Of a stretch of 64,000 nucleotides of DNA, positions 35,420-47,202 are shown one piece after another (positions within the stretch are counted from its first letter, which is position 1; each line of letters begins with the position of its first letter). A program made the translations under genes and the position numbers. This DNA comes from Bromus sterilis (taxonomy: Eukaryota > Streptophyta > Magnoliopsida > Poales > Poaceae): assembly GCA_950022295.1 (NCBI GenBank), contig OX465600.1:8494001-8558000 (forward strand), written 5' to 3'. The notes under the pieces are model-generated. The model was not told the origin of the DNA and made no database searches. It was given only the letters and a program-made list of their open reading frames with translations.

Positions 35420-35847
35420 TTCCAAATCACCGCCCCTGGCCGAGCTAGAGATGAGATAGTGGTCCTACATGAGCTTTGAGAATGTCCATAGATTAAGGCT
35501 CGTCACAATAAAAATATCATAGTTAGTATCATTCATGCCAACTAGATATTTTTGCCCGTTTTAGAAAAATAGATAATTTTGCTGAGGTGATACATAATTA
35601 AATGTGTTGAAAGGGGGAATATTTATTATAATGTGATACCATATCATATTAGATTTAGTACTAGTACTCCCTACGTTCTGATGTATTAGGCTTGATAGGA
35701 TGTGCATAGTGACCAAGGTGAAAAATGACTGGATGATGAAATCTCTCATTAGCTATCCCTCCCTCTAATCATTTAACAACCCGATTAAATAGAGATCACT
35801 TTCCCGCACCTTATGCAACCTCGAATGTAAACTTCATATGTTCGGCT

Positions 35848-36075
35848 AGCCATACTGGGGAGTAACTTAAACTAGTAACATGATATATGATACTAGTCTA
35901 TGTTACTGCAACACCTTATTTATTAGGCTATAGACTCATCTTATCTTGGTATGTGTGATGTTACTGTAACTATCTAAGTCACCACTGTCACTTCTCTCCC
36001 GTTAACTACATGCCACATAAGCAAACTTGTATTGGAATGTATGATGTTACTACCTAAGTTACTCCCACTATGGCC
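35848..36075. mobile_element. MITE with AGTAACTTA terminal inverted repeats
   Basis: The left end AGCCATACTGGGGAGTAACT and the inverted right end GGCCATAGTGGGAGTAACTT bound a core with repeated TAGTAACAT and ATGTTACT words. Target duplication unclear. Confidence 0.6.
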
Positions 36076-36362
36076 AAGATTCAAACCTTCCACCCCGGCC
36101 AAAATAGAGGTGGAAATTAATTAAAGGTAGGGAGTTAATATTCATTATTTTCCACACGGGCCTTAAAGGGGAGGTAATTTACAAATAGTTTTTGCTAGGG
36201 AGCGCATATCATGCATACGGAACATATCTATCATCACATATCAGTTTTTCCTTAAGTTTGATCGCCGGTTTGTTTTCTAATAGCCTTTCTTTGAGACAGT
36301 TAAGGATGAGAAACAACAGTTCGAACCGAACAGCGGTACATAAGGGTGTAAAGATTAAAGAA

Positions 36363-36366
<4 letters not shown>

Positions 36367-36436
<70 letters not shown>
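36367..36436. repeat. TA dinucleotide microsatellite, about 35 units
   Basis: Uninterrupted alternating A and T. From 36437 to 38131 I see no gene, only AT-rich DNA and a moderately GC-rich patch at 37590-37800 without a domain. Confidence 0.95.
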
Positions 36437-36439
<3 letters not shown>

Positions 36440-38131
36440 CGTTGGTAGCCCCGGTGATGGAGTACACCAAGAGCACTATACATGCACTAAGGCACCTGTC
36501 AGCAAGTCAATGTTAGTATTGAAATTAGATAAGTTTGCTTGTGGCAATGCATGGACAATGGTAATCTAAATCCATTTCCCAATATTTCTTATTATTATGA
36601 GGGATGGATGGAAGTGGCAGAGAAGAAACATTGAGAAGAATAAAACTTTATAGGTACGGTGTAGATAACATCGACACGGTTGGACAAGAAAAACTGAGAG
36701 GGTCGAAGCTAGTGTGTTATGCATGCACATAGCATAAAGCCTTGAAGGGCAAAACAATGTTGTGGGTGCAAGTAATAAAGGTTGAAAGCAACAATTAATG
36801 CAAAGTTACAAAACAATGGTGGAAAAACTATAACCAATTGTGCTACTACTTTGTACGAGTACGCACCACATATTACATTGTATTAGATGGGTGGGGATAT
36901 AGGAAATTAGAGAAGAAAACATATGTGGGCGTATTTTAATTCATGGGATTTTAAGTCCGATAACATAACTTTATATTCTCTATGGATGAGAGATGTGAAA
37001 GAAAATGACTCAAATTTAGATATGAGCAATTATTGACCAGAGAGAAATATTATGGTATTGTAATGGATATTTATTATAACACGGTCATTTATTTTGTCAT
37101 AGGTATATATACTTCAAAATTCTAAACATGTGCATAAAACAGTGTAAAAAATCTAGCCGCGCAATTGCATGGATCACATTGTTAGTTCAAGAAGAAAACA
37201 CAGTTTTTCTTCTGGTAAGCACGTTACGTGGCCTGGCTCTAAATAAAACGTTGGTCACTGCCGTCCCTTAAGCCGTCTCTAAGCGACAGGTAAGCTATGT
37301 TGAAAACATCGAAATCATACGTGATTAGCATTCCAAGGAACCGTCCAAGAGTTGCACAGAGTGAATTCGATTAGAACCCTTCAATAGATACGGGTGCATC
37401 AGCGAGGATGTTATGTCAATTTCTTAGCGGTAGCTAGCGGTTAAAAAACTTTTGGATTCATATCGCCCGGAGATGTCAAAGGACGCATACCGACTGTTGC
37501 AGCCATAAATTTCATGCATGTCGCTCGGAGTAGCACATGCATTACGCTAACCAACCAATCAAGGCAGCTGGACAAATTGAAGAAAAACTATGATCCCTCC
37601 AACACCACCAGCCGGCGAACCATGCACCACACATGTACCGAAAATGCGATCGACACCACCGGCCGGAACCGGTTTCTCTTCAGTACTGCCCTTTGACTTT
37701 GAGTCACTGGCGAGTGGGCCCGGAACCCTATGTCAGCCGCTGGGCAATACTGCAGAGGATCTCGTTGCCATCAGCCGATGCCTTTGGACCACAGGTACAT
37801 CAAAATGCTATCGACACAAGTAAAGTCGAGGACAAAATCACTATTTTGACTCTTTGGAAAAGTTTAGAGAAGATATATATAGAGGCCACATGAGGGCAGT
37901 TAGCCCAAAACGTCCAGCTCTATGTCGTTAATTTAATCAACATAACATAAAATATATATTATAGAAATAATATCATCTAAAAATACAACATCTGAAGTTT
38001 ATGATGATGTATTTTTTATAATACATATCTTGCTTTATGTTGGTTAAATTGAAAACCTAAAAATACGCACACGCTTTGTAAACTGTGAAGAAATGAGTAT
38101 CTGAATTCTGTGTCTCAAAAGGTTAGCCAGT

Positions 38132-38815
38132 TGAAGGTTTGAATTTGGATTAAACTTGCGTAAGTGCAAACCTCACAAGTCAGTCACGGGCGCGCGTTGC
38201 TCGTGGCGGCACCATCCCTCACGTTGACCATGATGATATCCTGCCGTGGCCACCGCTTTTGTGCCGGAGCTAGGCACCGATACCGCCATTTGTGATTTTA
38301 TTTATTACTAAACCATCTTTTAAAAATATTGTTAAACAAATTTACTTTTGCAAATTTTACATATTGTGAAAAAGTTTAAAAATTCTGAATGTAGAAGTTC
38401 ATATATATAAATATTTTACACAAGATGCACAATTTTAAAATCAGAATGGAAATATACATTTCATGTTTCAAAACGTTTTATATACAAAAATATTCTTGTA
38501 TTTAAAAATATATTAACGCACATACATGTAAGGGTTCATACATATGGAAAAGAAATGATAATTATATATTCATAAATATTTGTGCACACCAAAGTTGTGC
38601 ATTGAGTATCTAAAAGACATTCATGTAAACAAAAATTATATTCATGCATTATAAAAATGTCACCTTGTTTTAAAAAATAGTCACGTACTCCCTCTGTCCC
38701 AAATTACTCGTCACTCGCATGGTTGTATCTAGCTCTATTTAGTTTTAGATACATCCATTTGAATCACAAGTAATTCGGGACGGAGTGAGTATTAAACATT
38801 GTATATTCATGTACC
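38132..38815. repeat. Long dispersed direct repeat, copy 2 (split by a Stowaway)
   Basis: Same-orientation match to 17954-18560. The match runs to the TA before the Stowaway at 38688, then resumes after it (TATTAAACATTGTATATTCA against TATTCAAAATTGTACATTGA in copy 1). No receptor kinase lies beside this copy. Confidence 0.85.
38688..38789. mobile_element. Stowaway MITE inserted in repeat copy 2
   Basis: CTCCCTCTGTCCCAAATTAC and the inverted CTCACTCCGTCCCGAATTAC ends, TA on both sides. Copy 1 of the surrounding repeat shows the empty site with a single TA, so insertion is directly demonstrated. Confidence 0.93.
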
Positions 38816-41270
38816 CTCGCCGAAAAATTAAGAAATAACCCCGAAAACCCTCATCTAAACACCGAAAATGCGTATAAAAAAAGAAATCACAAGGGAACGC
38901 TCAGCCCACTAAATCGATCGTTGCACGGACCTTTTAAAAAGCACTCCTTAATTAATTCGTCTCATTTGACTCTTGCCCTCGCCCACCTCCCTCTTCAACC
39001 CATCAATCAATGTTGCACAAAAATTTGGCCCGATAGCCAATGGATTATATAGGCTCCGGTTTTCATTTCCCGTGCTTGTTCACTTCAATTTTTCAAACCA
39101 GGACTACACACCTTTACCTTCCATTTGGATGTAGATATACCCTTTTAGAGTTTGGAGTTTTACCAGTCAAAGATTTCCAAGCTTGAAGAAAATTTTACTT
39201 AAATCAAAAACCTCAGATTCATTATTTTGTACACCTTTTATTCCATAATAACTATCGTAAAATATATATGAATATAACACTAAAATACATCTCGACCATT
39301 TGGTGGTTTCAATTTCTCATCAAATCTGCACCTTACAATTGTATTTTGGTAATCCTCACACATAGATATTTTATTCTGGTTATGTCACAATTCCCTTGTG
39401 CACAATGATTCCAGGAATATTTATTTGCCTCAACAAGACAACTGAAATAAGGATGAAGTCGTTCGAAACGAAAAAAATAAAGAACCGTTTCTACTACATG
39501 GAAGCCATGGTGCTTGCTGCCGAAACATCAATCTTACGGAAAGGCTTGTGTTTACAATGGTTACCAAATGAGCATCGTTTCAATAGCTTCGATAAAACTA
39601 TAGTTATAACTAGGTCAAGCTTCTCTACCACCAGACTCCGCTACCATAACTAAAGACATCATAATTAATGGTGGTTCGGTCCTCCAAAAAAATGACTCTT
39701 CCAAAAGGTGACAGATAGTTATCACTAGTGAAACTTCTCTACCAACACTAACGCCATCACAATGGATTAGTCTTCCAAGATGCGACTCTTCCAAAAAGTT
39801 ACGCGGCCCCTAAAGAATATTTCGGAAGAATTGCACCTACGCACGGCCTGAAACTCCTGAGAGAAGAAAACATGATCAATAAAACAAAGTAAACAAAAGG
39901 AACACATTTGTTTCTATGCTTCAATTCTGAAATGGAAAGCCAAATAAAATACAAGTAACAAAGCAAAGAGTACATAGTTGAAACTAAGAAACTAAGAAAT
40001 GAGAAATGAAAGAAAAAAAACAACAGATTTGAGGGGTGCAAATATTTTTCTTTTTTATTAAAACATCAAAAATATTGAGACAATGAAAAACAAAATGCAA
40101 AAGGAGAGAAAAACGAAAAAAAGAAGGAAATAAGTAAAGGAAAAAAGATAAGAAAAAAGAAATTCACATAGCAAAACCAATTCTACAACTATTCTCACCG
40201 GTGGTCTGTGCTTTGCAATGGATTCAGCGATCACAGGTATGGTCTCTGCCTCTATCCACTTATGTCCATAATCCATTGCATATTGACCAGCGTCTTCGAG
40301 ACGACCTGCCCTCCTGTTATGAAACAAATAACAAACTTTAAGCAAGATTTGGCATTCATTGTTTTTATTGGACAAACTTTCGCTTTAATCATAGAAATTC
40401 CAATATAATTAGATGGGGTTTTTTTGGGGTTATTTCTTAATCATACGAATTTTCTTTTGGTATCAATTCGCTTTAATCATAGAAATTACACAAGCATAGT
40501 TTTTATTGGACTAACTCTCAAGTTATTGTAAGCTATGAATATTTTTTAGCAGCTTCCTTCAAACACACAAATTATCTTCTCGTGTCTGATTTTTGTTGGC
40601 TCTATGTTGACACTTCAAAGACCACTTCAATAGTAGCAACAACAACAACAACAACAACCAGCTCCAGGGGTGGAGCCAGGTCAGAATCAGGCCCTGGGCC
40701 CCCTTCATTGCTACAGTTTTTAATAGTGCAAAACAATGCAAATGTCCTACAATAAAGGAATAAAAAAATCTCCGCGCCCCCGGCCTAGGTCCTTTCTCTG
40801 CCACTGACCAGCTCGAGCATTGGAGCCTTCTCCAAAAAAGTACAATGAACTACCACTTGACTTGTTCAACGAGGACATTAGAGATAGCTACTAGAAGGAG
40901 CAGAAAAAGATGGAGTTCAGGGTTGTTGGTCGCCTACTCCATTGGGTAAAAGAGAAGGAAGAAGAGTGTATTAACATGAAAAATATTGATAATTTGAGAT
41001 GCCCTAATGTAAAATGATTTATGCTGAATCAGTGGAATTTGTAGACCCGCTCCCCTTTTATGATTCTATATAGCCGTTAATAATAATTTAGTTGATCTTA
41101 AATGTTGAATTAATGATTGTTTTTGTTAAATATACGTGCGATTATTTGAGCAGATCAAAAAAATAGAATGATACATTATTTTCTGAATAGTGACCAACAA
41201 CTTTTGTCTTAGAAACAAAGAGGGGAGTGGGGAGGATTGTGAGCTAGATTTTCCATTAATAGAGGTGGTG
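38816..41270. other. Intergenic stretch without a recognisable gene
   Basis: AT-rich DNA with a CAA microsatellite at 40634-40658 and a short GC-rich tract at 40670-40800. Open frames up to 105 codons on either strand show no domain. Confidence 0.6.
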
Positions 41271-41307
41271 AGCGAGCCTTGAATTTCCTAACGAAAAAAG
41301 TTTATGC

Positions 41308-41337
41308 TCCCGTTGCAACGCACGGGCATTGTCCTAG
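41308..41337 (+). mobile_element. Helitron 3' terminus, 5' end not located
   Basis: CCCGTTGCAACGCACGGG is a strong hairpin followed by CATTGTCCTAG and T, the consensus grass Helitron end. The upstream limit cannot be set by eye; the A-rich DNA before it has no coding domain. Confidence 0.72.
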
Positions 41338-41552
41338 TCAAGTACAGTAGATGGTGTTGATGTTTATTTGTTGCATTATGTTGGTTGTGTTAGCTATCTT
41401 TTTCTTTTTTAAATTTATTTTTGTATGTGTCCATTCTCGCTACATGTAGATATCGATATAATATTTTAGTAGACATGATCAAGATTGAACATATTTGACT
41501 TAGGACAAAAATAAAAAATTCAAGTATATTGCCAAGAAGGTAGCTAGACATA

Positions 41553-43005
41553 CACTACTAGGGAATAGCCTTTTAGTGGCGTCCTTTTTTTGCGTTTAGT
41601 GGCGCATTTCAAATGCGCCACTAATAAGGCTTTAATAGTGGCGCATTTCAAATGCGCCACCCCTAAGAATCTTATGCGTGGCGCATTTCGAAATGTGCCA
41701 CCTATAAGCCCAAATGCGCCACCCACCTATTAAATTTTGAATTTTGAATCTGGATCTGGAAAACAATTTTTTTTATATTTTATTTATTTTTTATTTATGC
41801 TTAATGCCCAATCACTATGCTTAATCTCTAGTCAAACTAACCTCCGTGGTCAAACTTCCCCGAGGGTCACCCATCCGAGCACTACTCCAGCCCCAGCACG
41901 CTTAACTTCTCGGTTCTATTCAACTCTCACTCCAGCTCACCTAGCAGGCACTTGTTGATATATCTAACATATAAATCCTATTAAACCATGTTGTTGTCTA
42001 GGACCTTGTTAATGTTCATGGGTGTGCTAAAATTTTCAACATTTTTTTGAAACTTTCTCGATGGGACCATTAGCATATTTTGAACTTTGAATTTTTTTTT
42101 GATTTTTTTTAAAAAAATTAATTTTTTTTTTTAATGTTACTATCTAAAATTTTTTACTTTTTTTAACTTCCCGATTTGTCCTCTAGCCTATTTTGAATTT
42201 TTTTTTAAAATAAAAAAAATAAATTTAAAAAAAAAATAAAAAAAAATTTGTTAGTAGTGGCTCATTTTATACAAAATGCGCCACTACTAAGTTCAATTTT
42301 TTTTTCAATTTTTTCTCTTTTTTTGGGCCTCCAGATCTTCAAACGCCCGTAACTTTTTTTCTGTTAGGTTTTTGAGGATTCTAAAAATGTAAAAAACTTT
42401 TTCATCGGAGGTCGTATGCAAAAGTTAAGCCCATTTTACGTAATTCTTGGGAGATTTTGCAAAAAAGTCGAAATTCATATTTGTAAATTTTCCTTACAAC
42501 TAGACCACATATCATTTGGAAAACTGATTTTCTTTTATTTTTTTGACATTTCTATCATTTCCTTTTAGTTTTTTTCAAATTGAAAAGGCGGTCCACAAGG
42601 GGGGGTGCATATGGGAATTTTCCCGCCCAGTTTTTTCTTATTAGTGGCGCATTTTGAAAATGCGCCACCCCTAAGAGCTTATGGGTGGCGCATTCTGGAT
42701 GCGCCACTAATAATTCCTTAGGGGTGGCGCATTTCCAGAATGCGCCACCCCTAAGCTCTTAGGGGTGGCGCATTTCCAAAATGCGCCACCTATAAGGTTC
42801 TTAGGGGTGGCGCATTTCTTCAAATGCGCCACGTATAAGGGGATCCAGGGCTGGCCCACTCTTAGAGGTGGCGCATTTTGGAAAATGCGCCACCTATAAG
42901 GGCTTATAGGTGGCGCATTTTTACCAGTGCGCCACCCCTTACAACATAGTGGCGCATTACATATAAAATGCGCCACTAATAAGCTTTCCATGTATAGCTA
43001 TTTTG
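41553..43005. mobile_element. Non-autonomous CACTA element, 3' tip lost
   Basis: Starts CACTACTAGGGAATAGCC and carries arrays of the GTGGCGCA...TGCGCCAC palindrome near both ends (41570-41730 and 42645-42980). The right subterminal sequence (AATAAGCTTTCCATGTATAG) is the same as in the 11-kb element at 48355-59517, but the last CCTAGTAGT is missing. ATA stands before the left end (41550-41552) and after the surviving G on the right (43006-43008), compatible with a 3-bp duplication plus a 9-bp end deletion. The core is T-rich, with no transposase. Confidence 0.85.
41851..41925 (-). other. 5S rRNA-derived segment inside the CACTA element
   Basis: The minus strand reads GAGAAGTTAAGCGTGCTGGG, then GGAGTAGTGCTCGGATGGGTGACC in two adjoining blocks, matching the 3' half of plant 5S rRNA (GAAGTTAAGCGTGCTTGGG ... 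AGTACTAGGATGGGTGACC). These blocks hold box A, the intermediate element and box C of the 5S internal promoter. Cassandra-type retroelements also carry a 5S domain in their LTR, so a captured Cassandra fragment is the main alternative to a direct rDNA capture. Not a functional 5S gene: the 5' half is absent. Confidence 0.75.
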
Positions 43006-44107
43006 ATATATATTTCTTCATAGTTAAACCAACAAAGTGGCAATGCAAGCATCAACACGAAACTTCCCGCAAAAATGAAACAAGAAACTTCTTGTACACA
43101 CCACTTATACTCTAGATTTCTACATTTGTTATACTTGATCATTAACAAGTTATCTCTATAAAGATAGTCGTAAGACCTTATGGGTTGAGGATGTGTACTA
43201 ATAATGTATGCACATACAAATATATAGGAAATAGTTTATGCTGATCAATTACCCAGTATCTCGATACACACCAAGTTGTCTTTTCTAATTTTGTATTTAA
43301 CAAATCGTATATTTTAGGAAAAGAAATGTCTTAAAAATCCGACACAGTATTAACGACAAACAATTTAAATATGTGAAACTGAAAAAATAAACATTAGGAA
43401 TTTATAATAGAACTGTATATTAGTTAAGATTAAAGATTGGTTAAAAATAGGGGCTATAAAAGTTTAGTACAAATATTACCACGCTTTAACTTTGTCCTAA
43501 ATCATGCTATGGAAAGCATAAATGATATAATCAGTAGAATCACTACCAAAGGATATATCACTCCTGCGAAAGTTATTTTGCAAATAGTTAAAATATTGTA
43601 TTCCAAAAAAAGCAAAAACTTGTTATTGTTATGTTTAGCACAATTAAATTAGGTGATTGCACATGTATTTAGTTGTTGTAAAAAGTTAAAATGTTTATTC
43701 ATAGAAAATGTAAAAATAATAACAAAAATTAGAATTGAAACAACTCACGTAGGAACAACATAACTTGATCCATAATTGAAGATGCGCATATTCATGAAAA
43801 GGAAATCTTGAATAAGCTCTGACACATGTAAGAATATTCATCAATGGGAATTAAGAAATAGAGCAAGATCATATATAAGTCTCCACCCAACAATATACCC
43901 ATCAGAATCTTTCTTGATACTCTTGGTAAATCCTTATTACATGGTAAGTATCCTAGATGTAAGACATTATGATTATGAGACCAATGATGCATTAGAAATA
44001 AAAAGTTCGAAAACTGGAAAAAACAAACACTAAAAATAAGATACAAAACAATGTATACCTTTCCACGCTAAGGTCTTTCTCCTTGACAACCATCTTGGAT
44101 AGTATAT

Positions 44108-44215
44108 TCACATCTTGGGAGTACGGTTCCTCAACCTCTTAGCCTTGCGAGCCTCCTTCTCAGCATGCCTCTGAGCCTCGTCTTGAGCTGGATGATCAAC
44201 CTTCATATCCTGAGG

Positions 44216-44256
<41 letters not shown>

Positions 44257-44270
44257 CTTGCCGAATAATC
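44108..44270 (-). pseudogene. Coding remnant with polyglutamine tract, unknown family
   Basis: The minus strand reads a run of about 14 Gln codons (a CAA microsatellite), then PQDMKVDHPAQDEAQRHAEK and EARKAKRLRNRTPKM before a stop at 44108-44110. The charged tail looks like a genuine C-terminus. Upstream, a possible exon after an acceptor near 44520 (EFSVFRKRDVPKGACALL) runs into a stop. I cannot name the family. The rest of 43009-48351 shows no convincing gene. Confidence 0.35.
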
Positions 44271-45597
44271 GAATGAGGAGTACATGGGGTAACCGCTATC
44301 TTTTTTTCAGTTTGTTTTTCTCCATTTCTTTTTCTTGAAAGACGTTATTCTGCTCCACACTTGGGAATCACCAAAGAGGCAATTTTTTGAAATGATGGCC
44401 TAACTGCATATACAAATTTTCCAATCACTTGATAGTTGGTCGAGATAGGAGAAAATCATCAGTCAAAAGTGCACACGCCCCCTTTGGAACATCTCTCTTA
44501 CGAAAGACTGAGAATTCCTAAAAAAATATAGACAATTAAATAGTCAGGAGACAAAACATGTGTTCTCATAGATCATCCAATTTAAAAAATAACTCTGTAG
44601 ACAACTTGCAATGAATATTGTTGCTTTGTTAGAAGAAATGAAACTAGGATTACAATAAAAGTTTGAGGAGACAATAAATGTAGACAAGATTTGTAGACAC
44701 GATATTAATTGTTTCCCATAAATCATCCAACTTAACAAACTATATATCTAAATTGAAAAAATATTATTGCATTGTTGGAAGAAATGAGTAAAGAGGAATA
44801 CTCTGTAACTGATCTTCTTTTGTGTAGAATATTTGGACACAAGTAACTTCTCCGCAAATGCATTGGCTTGATGATAGGTTGCATTCTTGGATTTGGATTT
44901 CTGCAAAGTTGACACAAGGAAAACAAATCTTAAATAAAAAACGAAGAATAAAAAGAGTGGCTACCAAAGGAGAAGAATGTGGAAAACATTGCAATGTTTC
45001 TACAAAGACAAATCCAAATTAATCTTACTTAAAAAGTTTGATGCATTCCCTTACGTAAGTTGTCATTCATTTTCTGTAACATTTTTTCTTTCGAACTCAA
45101 ATATATTGTTTAAGTTGTGATCCAAATTTATATGAAGCTAAAGGCTCACTTTTGATGGAGCGGAGCAGAGGCCCGTCGCCAGTAGGCTTGGGCCTTTCAC
45201 ACCGCCTACCAAAGATGCTTGGAGCCCCCCCCCCCCCCCGGTACGGATCAATAATGACCTAGGTCTCTTCTACCGGTTATATATACCTCTTGTCAGCCAC
45301 CGCACGGGATAGTTCATCACGTTATAAATCCCACGTCGATTGTAACACTGAAAAGAAGATAATAAGTAAGAATCTAAAAGTATGGATCAGAACGGAAGCG
45401 AACCGAGGAGAAAATGACGACGGGTTTAGGGGGAGAAAATGATGGTGGGGTTGGGGGAGGGGAAATGACGGCTCGTTAGTGTGATTTATATAGGTAGGTT
45501 AAAATCTGTACGTACCTATCGGCCCAAGAACAAAATTCTGACCTACGATGAGGTAGCGGTTGTAGACTGTTTTTGGTATAGGCCCAGTAACCTTATG

Positions 45598-45815
45598 TGT
45601 ATCCATCGATGCGACGAGGTGGAGATGTCCGTGCGGCGCATCCACGAGAGGATTTTGGTTCAGGGGAGGCTTTTGTCGAGGGAGGCATGCCATCTAGGCG
45701 TTTGTTTGGTTGGCATCCATCGATGCGGTGAGGTGCATGCGTATCGCATGACGGGAGGCTTTTGTCGACGAAGGCAGGTCATCCAGGCAATTATGTCGAG
45801 GGAGGCGAGCTTGAG
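45598..45815. repeat. Imperfect direct duplication, period about 115 bp
   Basis: CCATCGATGCGACGAGGTG near 45602 recurs as CCATCGATGCGGTGAGGTG near 45717, followed in both units by GGAGGCTTTTGTCGA. The plus-strand open frame through it has no recognisable domain. A 14-C run lies upstream near 45225. Confidence 0.65.
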
Positions 45816-46028
45816 GTTGTGACAAGACGGGGATTATTTGTGGGATCAGAGAAGAAGAGCACACCATTGTAGGGTATTTGCGTTGCTCATCTAGCCACCA
45901 GGGGATTGTGAGATTTGAGGACAAGGGTTAGGGTTGCGCCTCTAACTTGGGTATATATAGGCAGATGAGGGTGGGGGAGGAAACCCACATTCCATTTTCT
46001 AATCGGGAGAGTACCTGTGAGAAATTAA

Positions 46029-46264
46029 GACATGTACAATGGTGCTATCTTAGTCTTATTATGCTGATGTGGAGGAAAAAGATATTGAAAAAAACTTTGT
46101 TTTCTCTTATTTAAGAGATTATCTCTTACCAATAATTCTCTCACCATAAATTTAGGAACCTCAGCTAAGCTAAGATAGAACTCATTGTATATCACTTTTT
46201 TTGTCATATCTAAATTACGTGACGGCGCTAAGATAGAACAGTCTTATCAACCATTGTACATGCC
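46029..46264. mobile_element. MITE with ACATGTACAATGG terminal inverted repeats
   Basis: Left GACATGTACAATGGTG and inverted right GGCATGTACAATGGTTG ends; CTAAGATAGAAC words recur inside in inverted order. No clear target duplication. Confidence 0.65.
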
Positions 46265-47049
46265 ATTAGTGATTAGAAACAAATGGTCTAGCCGATGCAA
46301 GCTAGCGGTTGGTTCCCACGTGGTTGGCTCTTTCTTAACGTGTGTAGTGTCTTGAAGAATCTAGATCGACTGGGTTCCAGTGACATCACGTTGTAACTTT
46401 AGACTCTTCATCTCCATTCAAAAGGTATCCAATGGTTTACATCACACAAAGACAAAAGCTTCAACACTTTAGCAGTTTTTCAGTCGAACACCAACAGCAA
46501 AAATGAATTGTACAGATTAACATAAAAACCATGTTGAAGCTTTGATGAAAAATTCAGATTAGCATTATGTGCACCGTACATATTAGCATAAGAAAATGCC
46601 CAAGCTTGGCAGAAAAATTCAGATTACCATCATGTGTAGTGTACAGATTAGCAACAACAAAACCATACTGAAGCTTGGCAGAAAAAATCAGATTAGAACC
46701 ATGCAAAACAGCACTGTACATATTAGCAAAATTCAGGCTCAATTGATGTAACAATAAAACTTGAAGCCCGCGATGTGTTTTTTCAGCTAGCTCCCATCCA
46801 AAACTGCTAAGTAATCAGGAGCTTTTGCCTTTGTGCAATCTGCACCGTAAGATGGAAATTGAATGGAGATTAAGAGCCTAAAGTTACCACGTAACTTCAC
46901 TTGGTGAAGTCACTGGATCTCAGTCCAACCTAGATGTCCATAATTAGATAATATTTTTCCCTTATTTAATTTGTATATTAGATTTGTATGCACTTAAACG
47001 TCATAAAATTTAATCAATTTTATAAAAATAACAGCATTCACAATACTTA

Positions 47050-47202
47050 CTCCGTTTCGGTGTACTCGTGAGAACTAATCCATATTTAATACGAATCGAA
47101 CGCTTATTGGTAGAAAGGAATAAATTACATACGTAGCCAATGTGTATTTAACTTGGTCCGACTGCAATTCATAAGGAACCTAACACATCGAAACAGAGGG
47201 AG
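47050..47202. mobile_element. Stowaway-type MITE, 153 bp
   Basis: Ends CTCCGTTTCGGTGTACTCG and inverted CTCCCTCTGTTTCGATGTG, flanked by TA (47048-47049 and 47203-47204). The core is AT-rich and without a gene. Confidence 0.75.

Noticed and set aside
36192..36569. Open frame with an Ile-Tyr repeat
   Set aside because: Produced by the TA microsatellite; not a protein signal.
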